Source: Sporocytophaga myxococcoides DSM 11118 (GTDB lineage Bacteria > Bacteroidota > Bacteroidia > Cytophagales > Cytophagaceae). From it: DNA of 64,000 nt. The translations under genes were made by a program, and so were the position numbers. The stretch lies in NCBI RefSeq assembly GCF_000426725.1, contig NZ_AUFX01000009.1, positions 310,001-374,000 on the forward strand, read 5' to 3'. Under the pieces are notes generated by a model, which saw only the letters and a list, made by a program, of their open reading frames with translations, was not told the origin of the DNA and did no database searches. Positions 1 through 8,190 of the stretch are shown here, piece by piece (the stretch's first letter is position 1; each line of letters opens with the position of its first letter).

Positions 1-155
1 ATTTATTTTTAAGTAGGTGCAATCAAACACAACTTCTGTGGAAAAACTTTACCGCTTTTCTAATGACTCCTTCATTGGTGTCAATATTTTATCATACCAT
101 TACATGGACAATAATTAATAGCCTATAAAAATTTTCAATCAGACTAGAGAATAAT
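1..155. other. Leader region upstream of the RHS gene
   Basis: AT-rich non-coding DNA before the first gene. No clear Bacteroidota promoter (TTG near -33, TAnnTTTG near -7) could be placed with confidence, and no Shine-Dalgarno sequence precedes the ATG at 156, which is usual in this phylum. Confidence 0.4.
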
Positions 156-3100
156 ATGCAATTAAAAAAAAAGAAACTTGCCTCAATAGCTACCGCTATC
201 GGTATTGTTATTGGGGGCGTTACATATGTAGCAAATCCTTTCAGTAGTAATAATAAAAATCTTGGGAACGGCATCCAGGGATACTTTTCGGTAGACCTTA
301 ACGGAGCTGCACAATATTCGATCCCTATTGATGTGCCTCCCGGGACCAATGGAATGGAGCCCAAATTGTCTTTGCAGTATAGCAGTCAAATAGGCAATGG
401 AATACTTGGAGTAGGCTTTGAACTGAGTGGCTTATCTGTCATAGAAAGGTCTGGCGCTACCGTGGCTCAGGATGGATTCAGAGGAGGTATTAATTATAAT
501 GAAGATGATCGTTTTGTGCTGGATGGTCAAAGATTAATGAACATTAACTCATCTCCGACGCATTACAGTAATGATAGCGCTGAATACAGGACAGAACAAG
601 ATAGCTGGTCTAAAATTGTTTCTTTTGGCGGTAGCTGCGGACAAGATCCATGTTCTTTTCTGGTCACTCTTAAAAACGGGACCAAAATGGAGTATGGAAA
701 TTCATTGGACTCCAGGATAGAGGCACAAGGACCAAACTTTAACTCTGATTCCATGCAGGGTTCTGTAAGAACCTGGTTACTAAATAAGATGACTGACCTG
801 AATGGAAATCAGTTGCAGATTCAATACACACTTACTCCGCAAGACAGTTCAAACAATATTGTATCAAATGATGCAGCTTCCGGTCAATACTATCCAAATC
901 TCATTTCTTATACAAGCAATGACAGCCTGGAAGCTCAAAGGTTTGTAAGGTTTTACTATGAAGGCAGAGCAGACACGGTAACAAATTATGAAGGAGGCGC
1001 AAAAGTAAGAACAAAAGCCAGGCTTCACCTTATTACAACCAGCATCCTAGATACTGAAGGTGATACAATTACCGTAAAATCATTTCAGTTGAACTACGAA
1101 AGCTCCCCTGTCACAGGATTCAGCCGCATAACGTCCGTTGTTGAGATTACCAATGAAGGCAATTATTTATCACCTACATTATTCTCATGGGCAGATGGTG
1201 CCTCTCAATTTACCAATGACAATTCCAATGCTGGCTTTGGACTATATCAGGATAACGCGAATGCTTATCTGGCAGATTTTAATGGAGATGGAATTACGGA
1301 TCTTTTATCTGAAGAAATTGACAGCGTTTATTATGGAGGGAACGGAACCATCAACAATGGTGTATCAACAGGTATGATCCCTCAGGATAATATTCTTACC
1401 GGCGATTTTAATGGAGATGGGCTTGATGATGTATTCTCTTTAGGCGATCTGAATTCAGGAACTGTTTATCTTTCTTCTGCTACGCAAGTAAATAGTAAGT
1501 CTGTTTATGTTCAAAACCTGCAGACTAATTGTGTTTCCGGTTCGGACGGGCCTTGTGTTATGGTTGCTGATTTTAACGGAGATGGCATTACAGATCTTTT
1601 TTCCCAGAATGGTTACGATGGCTATATAAACCTTTTTAATAACAACGGAAATCTTGACACCGTCATTACTTTTCCCATACCACCTGCTAATAATAATATC
1701 ATTGCGGATTTCAATGGGGACGGACAGGCGGATATTCTCAATGGTTCTACTTCAGGAACAAACAACCTATATCTATCTGATATTTCCAAAACGAATTCTT
1801 TCAATCAACCATTATCAATACCTGACTTTAATATTGTAACAGAATGTGTGACGTCTTGCAGCTATGCAGGAGATTATAATGGTGATGGTAAGGCGGATAT
1901 ATTCTCTTTCAATGGAAATGATTATAGCATCTACTATTCAAATGGAGCGGGTTTTGATGTTGCAGTGCCAATTACAAATGTTCCCGGAAGTCTTATCAGT
2001 TTCTGGCCAGGAGATTATAATGGTGACGGAAATATGGATTTATATACTACAGGAAACTCTTCATCTGATACTTTATATATTTCCAATGGAGCAGGCTTTA
2101 ATAAAGTTCCACTTAATCAAAGTCTTCCCGGGAATACTGTTATTAATGGAGACTTTAATGGAGATGGGGCTGCAGATTTAATCTTTGTAGAGGCAAATCA
2201 AAGAACGATGTATCTGGCCTCTTCAGATCCTACCTATTCAGCCAGTAATCAAAAACCGGATTTATTAACAGCAATAAACAATGGTATAGGAAGTACGATA
2301 GTTGTGCAATACAAGCCATTAACAGATGGATCTGTTTACAGTAAATCAACTGTATCTACAGGTACTGGTATTCAGGATGGATTAAGCAGTTTTAATCGTT
2401 TTGCTTCAGCTCCATTATCCACTGTTCAAGCTCCTCTACAGCACATTCAGGATATTCAGTCCAGCATGTATGTTGTGAGTGGATATACCAAAAGTGATGG
2501 CCGAGGAAATATTTATCCATATTCTTATAATTACTCAAATGCTCAGGTAGACCTGGACAGAGGATGGCTGGGGTTTGCCTCTAAAGTTTATTCGGATAGC
2601 TCTCAGAATACAAGAACAAGCATTATTTATAATCAGGAGTTCCCCTTTACCTCTCAGGTGGATTCATTCATTCAACAGACTCTGGATAAATCTCAGCTGA
2701 TGCTGAAAAGGTTTTATACCTATTCAGATAATGTTACTGCTTCTTATGGCAGTGTTTCGAATGCTTATCAGGTATTAAAAAGCTCAACTACAGAACAGCA
2801 TTTTACCTATGGGGCATTTAACTATTCACTCCTTACAAATTATGCTTATGATGCTTACGGAAATGTTTTGAATACTGCTTATCTCGGAGATACAGATATC
2901 ACTCCACCATTATATACGAAAACAACTTATATCAACGACACTACTCAATGGGTGCTCGGGATTACTTCTTCAACTCAGAAAAGCAGTAATTCCTCATTTT
3001 CAGATACACTTCTTCTTGAAAAAAGATATTATTCTCTCTCTAGCTATAATCCGGATTCTATTCAGTCTTGGGACAATCAGCAGAATCAATGGATAACTAC

Positions 3101-6100
3101 CCGGAATTCTTATGACACCTATGGAAATGTAATTCAAAAGGTTAACACCAGTTACGATACAATAAGTTATCATTTTGATAATTACTACCATACATTCCTC
3201 AGTTCAACTATTTCACCTACAAACGAAAGAGGGTTCAAACTGGCCGACAGTGCTGTTTATGATGCTCGATTCGGAGCGTTGCTTCAGAAGTATGATAATA
3301 ATGGAAATGTACTGATATATGAACTGGATGATATCGGAAGAACCATATCCATTACAGGTCCTGATATCACTGATCCGGGAGAGACTATTGTACTTTCTAC
3401 CTTTAGCTGGGGATTGACTGCAGACAGCGGATATTATGCATTGAATGGAAGCATCCAGGATTGGGAATCTGAAACAATGCAATATACAGTGCAGTATTAT
3501 GACGGACTTACACGAAGCTATTGTTCAAAAAGTTATGGTGTAAATGATAGGGACAGTTCCAGAATCAATAGAGTTGATTATGCTTTTGATAGTGAAAATA
3601 GAATTGTAGGACAAAGCCTTCCCTACTTTGATAATCCTACCGGGCAGGATACAGTTTTTTGGTCCAGCAATACTTATGATCCTTATGGGCGTGTTATAAG
3701 AAAAGTACTTCCGAAGGATTTTAATGATTCCACCGTAACAACCATCACATATAACGGATATGTCACCAATACTGTAGTGGCTTCAGGAACTGTCAATGCT
3801 TCTACTACAGTGGCAAATTATGCCTATGTTAATTCTCAATATCTGATAGTATCAAAAACAACACAAAATTCTGTTACGGGTAATCTCACAGATGTTACCA
3901 CTTATCAGTATGATGGTATCGGAAGAATTACCGCTGTTGCTGATCCTGCAAAAATTACCAGCAACGTAACATTCAGTTCTTACAACAGAAAGATTAAGTC
4001 CTATGACCCAAGCATGGGAAATACATCCGCCATTTACAATGATTTTAACAGAACATTGCAAATAAAGGATAATGCGGGAAATAATATATTAAAAAGATTC
4101 GATGCTTTAGGCCGCATTATTTCTGATGTCAGAGGGGCAGCTGATTCTGTTAGCTACGAATATGATGATCCTTCTATACCAAATTCATTAGGCAAGCGAA
4201 GTAAAGTTATCAGGTATTCCGGTGATCAGGTGATCATGCACCGTTATACTTATAATGAATATGGTCAACAGGTAACGGACAGCCTTTTCGTAAATGGAAT
4301 AGCATACCCGACGCAGTATGCAATCAATCCTCTTAATCAAATTACAACTGTTACCTTGCCCGATTCCACTGTTTTTTACAGAACATATGATACCTATGGA
4401 AATCTTCAGTCAGTCGCAGTATCAGAAAAGGCAGGCGTTTCAGCAGTTAATTATGCTCAATATTCCAATTATAATGCTCAGAACCTGCCAGGAAACGTAT
4501 TGTATAATAACGGGACAGTTTCCACTTATACATATTATCCTGTAGGTAATGTTAATTCGTATAAGTTGACCAACGCAAATGGTGACTTGCTTAGTCAGAA
4601 TTATAACTGGGACTATCAATATAGGATTGCAGCAATCAATGATTTGGATAGTTCTGCTTATATGCAGAGGTTTTCTTATGACTACTCAGGCAGACTGGAT
4701 TCAGCTTTCAGCTTTTATGCCACGAATAGTTATAAGTATGACGTTTCCGGCAATCTGATTAAAAAGGATTCCATCCAGTATCAATACAATAACTTCCAGG
4801 TAAAAGGAGGCAGCAGTATTAGTAGTGGAGATGGAGTGGTTTCTTATATTTATGATCAGCTTGGAAACCGATCATCTAAAAGTATTGATTCGAATACAAT
4901 TAAATATTCATATGATGCATTGAGCCAGCTTGATACATTAACCGTTAATGATACAGCAGCCATTACATTTGTATATGATTATGATGGAAGAAAAATTATT
5001 CAGAATGATCTCTCCAATGCAATCACCACTACATTTGTCTGTCCATACTATGAAGTGAATACATTTGGTGGTGGAACTGAATTCATTACTAAATATGTAA
5101 AAGGATTATTTGGCCAGGTGAGTTCTCTGACCTATGCGTCAAAAATAAGTGAGGCAGGAACAACCTCAAATAACAACGGCGTACCATCTTTAGACACACT
5201 GTATTTTCATCAGGACTATCTTGGCAATACCCATATCGTTACAGACCTGAGGGGCAACCGAAACAGCCGCATAGACTATGATCCTTATGGATCTATTGTA
5301 GGACTTCAAGGTGAAAATGATTATCGATATAAATTCGGTGAAAAAGAATACAATAGTGTTACTGATTTATATTATTATGAAGCACGTTTTTACGATCCTG
5401 CGATTGGTCGTTTCCTCACAGCAGACAGCTATGTAGGTGGAGAGTTTTATCAACCGGATGTATTCAATTGTTATGCCTATGGCCTGAATAACCCGGTTAA
5501 TAATGTTGACCCTTCCGGTCACAAATCCTTCTCGAAAATAGCTTCCTTCTTTGTTGATGCAGGAGAAATATTTGCAGGCTTGTTATTGGAAATTGTTCCA
5601 GGAGCAGAGAATGTTGCCGGAGCAATCTTAGACGCTGGTATTGGAGGACTACAATATTCTATTACTACATCTTTCGGAAAAAATAAAAGCTTTAGCTGGA
5701 GTGAGTGGGGACAGCAGGAGGCATCTGGCGCTTTGATAGGTTTACTTTCCGATGGTGTCGGAGGAATCATTGATGAAATGGGAGGTGTAGAATCAACTGG
5801 CTGCTTTGTTAAAGGCACAAAAGTTTCCGGCGAGAAGGCTTTATTGAATATTGAAGATATCAAAACCGGTGATCTTGTATGGGCCTTTGATGACAAGACA
5901 GGCAAGAAAGAATTGAAAAAAGTGAATAAAACTTCTGTAAGAGAAGTTCATAAGCTTATAGCTCTGGAAGTAGGTAATAAGATTATCAAGGCAACTGAAG
6001 AGCACCCCTTCTGGTTGAAGAATAAGTGGGTAAAAGCTTCTGAGTTAAAGAAAGGCGATACGCTTATAACATATGACGGAAAGAAAGAGGTCATAAAAGG

Positions 6101-6653
6101 CAGCGTTATAGCTAATGGCTCATTTACCGTGTATAATTTGGAAGTGGATTCATTCCATGATTATTATATCACTGAAAGTAAATTTTTAGTTCATAACGGA
6201 ATCTGCTCATCCCGTGGAGCAGCCCTGGAAGATGATGCAGCAGCAGCTCCGGTTGCGGCGCCGGTAGTTAGGGAGCTAGACAATTTTAATCCAAATGAAT
6301 TTGATGATAATACAGGTTTTTCAGGAGTTTGCGATGTCGGTAATGGCGACATAAAATTAAGGCCAACCTCGCGAAATCCAGGTACTAATTTTACATTGGA
6401 TAATGGAGATATCTATCCTGGGAGGGGCCATCTGGCAAGAAATGGTAGCCATATAACATTGGCTAATAGTATGGGAGGAACATTCAATAAAGTTGGATTC
6501 TCTATAGTGAAAGTAGACGATAACGCTTTTGAAGTTGGCTGGAGATCCAGAAGTTTAAATGATATGCTATATCCTGGTGGATTAACAGATGAGCAAATGA
6601 ACACAGTCAGAGCAAATCTTGTTGCCAAATACGGAATTAATATTGTAAACTAA
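156..6653 (+). CDS. SpvB/FG-GAP/RHS-repeat polymorphic toxin-like protein with Hint domain
   Basis: A 2165-residue secreted protein. A basic N-terminus and hydrophobic stretch (residues 3-27) look like a signal peptide or anchor. Residues ~42-110 match the SpvB/TcdB N-terminal type. Seven FG-GAP/VCBS calcium-binding motifs of the form DFNGDGxxD lie at ~370-690. YD/RHS repeats follow, then an RHS core (~1708-1788) ending in the typical YGLNNPVNNVDPSGH. A Hint (intein-like) module runs from Cys1883 (CFVKGTKV) to FLVHN at ~2010-2014, with the HPFW block inside. In known polymorphic toxins Hint cuts itself to release the tip. The last ~130 residues (2035-2165) form a separate tip with a GRGHLARNGSHITLAN stretch that I do not recognise. 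No T9SS tail is seen, so the export route is unknown. A toxin role is inferred from architecture. Confidence 0.85.
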   Translation: MQLKKKKLASIATAIGIVIGGVTYVANPFSSNNKNLGNGIQGYFSVDLNGAAQYSIPIDVPPGTNGMEPKLSLQYSSQIGNGILGVGFELSGLSVIERSGATVAQDGFRGGINYNEDDRFVLDGQRLMNINSSPTHYSNDSAEYRTEQDSWSKIVSFGGSCGQDPCSFLVTLKNGTKMEYGNSLDSRIEAQGPNFNSDSMQGSVRTWLLNKMTDLNGNQLQIQYTLTPQDSSNNIVSNDAASGQYYPNLISYTSNDSLEAQRFVRFYYEGRADTVTNYEGGAKVRTKARLHLITTSILDTEGDTITVKSFQLNYESSPVTGFSRITSVVEITNEGNYLSPTLFSWADGASQFTNDNSNAGFGLYQDNANAYLADFNGDGITDLLSEEIDSVYYGGNGTINNGVSTGMIPQDNILTGDFNGDGLDDVFSLGDLNSGTVYLSSATQVNSKSVYVQNLQTNCVSGSDGPCVMVADFNGDGITDLFSQNGYDGYINLFNNNGNLDTVITFPIPPANNNIIADFNGDGQADILNGSTSGTNNLYLSDISKTNSFNQPLSIPDFNIVTECVTSCSYAGDYNGDGKADIFSFNGNDYSIYYSNGAGFDVAVPITNVPGSLISFWPGDYNGDGNMDLYTTGNSSSDTLYISNGAGFNKVPLNQSLPGNTVINGDFNGDGAADLIFVEANQRTMYLASSDPTYSASNQKPDLLTAINNGIGSTIVVQYKPLTDGSVYSKSTVSTGTGIQDGLSSFNRFASAPLSTVQAPLQHIQDIQSSMYVVSGYTKSDGRGNIYPYSYNYSNAQVDLDRGWLGFASKVYSDSSQNTRTSIIYNQEFPFTSQVDSFIQQTLDKSQLMLKRFYTYSDNVTASYGSVSNAYQVLKSSTTEQHFTYGAFNYSLLTNYAYDAYGNVLNTAYLGDTDITPPLYTKTTYINDTTQWVLGITSSTQKSSNSSFSDTLLLEKRYYSLSSYNPDSIQSWDNQQNQWITTRNSYDTYGNVIQKVNTSYDTISYHFDNYYHTFLSSTISPTNERGFKLADSAVYDARFGALLQKYDNNGNVLIYELDDIGRTISITGPDITDPGETIVLSTFSWGLTADSGYYALNGSIQDWESETMQYTVQYYDGLTRSYCSKSYGVNDRDSSRINRVDYAFDSENRIVGQSLPYFDNPTGQDTVFWSSNTYDPYGRVIRKVLPKDFNDSTVTTITYNGYVTNTVVASGTVNASTTVANYAYVNSQYLIVSKTTQNSVTGNLTDVTTYQYDGIGRITAVADPAKITSNVTFSSYNRKIKSYDPSMGNTSAIYNDFNRTLQIKDNAGNNILKRFDALGRIISDVRGAADSVSYEYDDPSIPNSLGKRSKVIRYSGDQVIMHRYTYNEYGQQVTDSLFVNGIAYPTQYAINPLNQITTVTLPDSTVFYRTYDTYGNLQSVAVSEKAGVSAVNYAQYSNYNAQNLPGNVLYNNGTVSTYTYYPVGNVNSYKLTNANGDLLSQNYNWDYQYRIAAINDLDSSAYMQRFSYDYSGRLDSAFSFYATNSYKYDVSGNLIKKDSIQYQYNNFQVKGGSSISSGDGVVSYIYDQLGNRSSKSIDSNTIKYSYDALSQLDTLTVNDTAAITFVYDYDGRKIIQNDLSNAITTTFVCPYYEVNTFGGGTEFITKYVKGLFGQVSSLTYASKISEAGTTSNNNGVPSLDTLYFHQDYLGNTHIVTDLRGNRNSRIDYDPYGSIVGLQGENDYRYKFGEKEYNSVTDLYYYEARFYDPAIGRFLTADSYVGGEFYQPDVFNCYAYGLNNPVNNVDPSGHKSFSKIASFFVDAGEIFAGLLLEIVPGAENVAGAILDAGIGGLQYSITTSFGKNKSFSWSEWGQQEASGALIGLLSDGVGGIIDEMGGVESTGCFVKGTKVSGEKALLNIEDIKTGDLVWAFDDKTGKKELKKVNKTSVREVHKLIALEVGNKIIKATEEHPFWLKNKWVKASELKKGDTLITYDGKKEVIKGSVIANGSFTVYNLEVDSFHDYYITESKFLVHNGICSSRGAALEDDAAAAPVAAPVVRELDNFNPNEFDDNTGFSGVCDVGNGDIKLRPTSRNPGTNFTLDNGDIYPGRGHLARNGSHITLANSMGGTFNKVGFSIVKVDDNAFEVGWRSRSLNDMLYPGGLTDEQMNTVRANLVAKYGINIVN

Positions 6654-6665
6654 AGAAATTAACTT

Positions 6666-6706
6666 CACATTAAAGTCCCTCTCCTAAGGAGAAGGACTTT
6701 GATGTG
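6666..6706 (+). terminator. Long hairpin after the RHS gene
   Basis: A strong stem: AAAGTCC at 6672 pairs with GGACTTT ending at 6700, with CTCTCC/GGAGAA inside. Outer pairing extends through CACAT and GATGTG. There is no T-tract, so it is probably an RNA-protecting or intrinsic stop structure just after the stop codon. Confidence 0.5.
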
Positions 6707-6743
6707 CTTGTTATTAATTGAGTTTCCTTCTCCTTCAGAACAT

Positions 6744-6775
6744 GGTCTTCAACTTAAAGACCTTTCTTTTTTCTT
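6744..6775 (+). terminator. Rho-independent terminator for the RHS gene
   Basis: GGTCTT (6744-6749) pairs with AAGACC (6757-6762), followed directly by a T-rich tract (TTTCTTTTTTCTT). It is the second hairpin downstream of the RHS gene. Confidence 0.65.
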
Positions 6776-6834
6776 GTTGAGCTTGAGAAACATCTGAGGT
6801 TTCAAAAAGAATAAATCTCAAGCTATCTAGGAGA

Positions 6835-6900
6835 TGACGATTGAATCGCGAATTATTTTGTGACTATCAGATCCTTCGCAGGACTCAGGATGACAAAGTA
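6835..6900. repeat. Dispersed intergenic element (REP-like hairpin plus ATCCTTCG...GGATGACAAA)
   Basis: Contains a CGATTgaATCG mini-palindrome resembling the GGCGATTGTATCGCC hairpin of the REP units at 13584-13687, then a CCTTCGCAGGACTCAGGATGACAAA-type string. A related CTCGTTTCCTTAGGATGACAAA string lies at ~26427-26450. This is probably an old dispersed repeat; the link to REPs is tentative. Confidence 0.35.
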
Positions 6901-6927
6901 AAGATTGATAAAGTAACAGTATCCTTT

Positions 6928-7584
6928 TTACCATTCACTTAAAGGATAACAAGCATAGGGTTCAAATCCGGAAAAGCCTTTTACTAATTGAAGATTAACC
7001 CCGGAACTATTCCAATATCCTCCGCAAGTGGGGAGTAAATCAAAGGCCTCCTTATATTTTCCTGATTTAAAATATTCAATAGTTAATGTTAAATCAATCT
7101 CCGATCTTCTCCATTCATCTCCTATTTTATCACGAACTTCTTTAGCCAGATTAAATTCACCTTTGACTGCAAGCAGACCCGCTAGCTGCTCCCGATCGTA
7201 TTCTGTATTTGCGATAGCTATTGCTTTTTCAAAATTGTTCTCTAATAGTGGTAAGTAATAAGGAATAATATCTTTGATTGACTTTAGTCCTGCAAAAATT
7301 TCCTGATTGGTTATCTTAGCTATTTCTTTTGAAATTTGTTCTTTTAAAAATCCAATATCCTTTTCGTAGTATCTATTATTGCGACCTTTCACCGCTCCAT
7401 ATAACGCTCTTAGTTCATTGAATATGGCTATGTGTCCCAATAACAAGGATACTTCCATGCATTCCGTCAATTCAATGACACCTACATCATCAACGCCCTC
7501 TTGATACAATTTGAGATTCTGTTTTAGCAAAGCAGGTATTATATTTGTTGGGTTGTTAATATCTGGAATATATGTAGATAACAT
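6928..7584 (-). CDS. Hypothetical protein convergent to the RHS gene
   Basis: A 218-residue soluble protein with no signal peptide or recognisable motif. It is rich in amphipathic helices; two segments, KAIAIANTEYDREQLAGLL and YFKSGKYKEAFDLL, look like degenerate TPR-type hairpins. It starts at ATG 7584 and ends with EPYACYPLSEW. It lies tail-to-tail with the RHS polymorphic protein, 274 bp apart. Immunity genes normally sit directly downstream on the same strand, so an immunity role is possible only by proximity and is not supported by the orientation. Function unknown. Confidence 0.7.
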   Translation of the reverse strand: MLSTYIPDINNPTNIIPALLKQNLKLYQEGVDDVGVIELTECMEVSLLLGHIAIFNELRALYGAVKGRNNRYYEKDIGFLKEQISKEIAKITNQEIFAGLKSIKDIIPYYLPLLENNFEKAIAIANTEYDREQLAGLLAVKGEFNLAKEVRDKIGDEWRRSEIDLTLTIEYFKSGKYKEAFDLLPTCGGYWNSSGVNLQLVKGFSGFEPYACYPLSEW

Positions 7585-7710
7585 CTTTTATAAATATATG
7601 CTGAGAAAATTGAGTTCAATCTAAATAAAAACGGTTGATCTTAAAAGGTTTTTCTCCAGGTTCTCAACAATCCTCTTTTACAGCGAATACTCGGGCACTA
7701 CATATGATAT

Positions 7711-7965
7711 TCAAATAGCTTTCGTATTTAATATTTTTATAAGTTTTCCTTTTCCAATCATTCTATCGTTCGATTCTATTTTATAAAAGTATATTCCCTG
7801 GTCCAGTTTAAGATTCTTCAATGTTATATTGAGATCCATGGAAGAAACTTTCACACCCACTTTATATTTTGTTTTCCTTGAAAATCAATCAACTTAAAAC
7901 AACATCTTCTACTTTGTCCAAACCGTTTATTGAGAATGTCATATCTTCAAAACATTCACACAGAA
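7711..7965 (-). pseudogene. Remnant of a T9SS C-terminal sorting domain gene
   Basis: Minus-strand translation of 7711-7860 gives VGVKVSSMDLNITLKNLKL, then DQGIYFYKIESND and a closing GKLIKILNTKAI before a TGA. This is the classic T9SS type A tail, in which LxxGIYFYKI and a K-rich end are conserved. Just upstream in a second frame is LIDFQGKQNIKW, which matches the usual (L/F)xDxxGK strand. In a third frame is EDMTFSINGLDKVEDVV, which matches the start of the domain after PNPF. Two frameshifts and no long upstream frame show that this is the decayed 3' end of a secreted-protein gene. The rest of the parent gene is not visible in this spacer. Confidence 0.7.
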
Positions 7966-8190
7966 ATATGAGCAAGAGCAAGAAACCTTTTCTTTATCAT
8001 ATTTTAAAAATCTCTTACTCAAATTGTTGCTTATCTCTTTATGTAGTTACAAAGTTGACCAGATATATGAAGCATATACAAGGACCTTGCGTTCCTCAAT
8101 TCAAAGTAATCTTTGGTAAATCCATCTGGACATTTCACCTTTTTACACGTAAATTCACTTACATTAATTCTTGCATTAATATTGAAAATT

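Noticed and set aside
6950-6985. tRNA-like GGTTCAAATCC string
   Set aside because: It lies within the coding frame of the 218-aa gene and no cloverleaf arms can be drawn around it.
8113-8190. Longer N-terminus for NHL copy 1
   Set aside because: The upstream 26 residues start at a non-ATG codon and precede a complete signal peptide at 8191 that aligns with the paralog.
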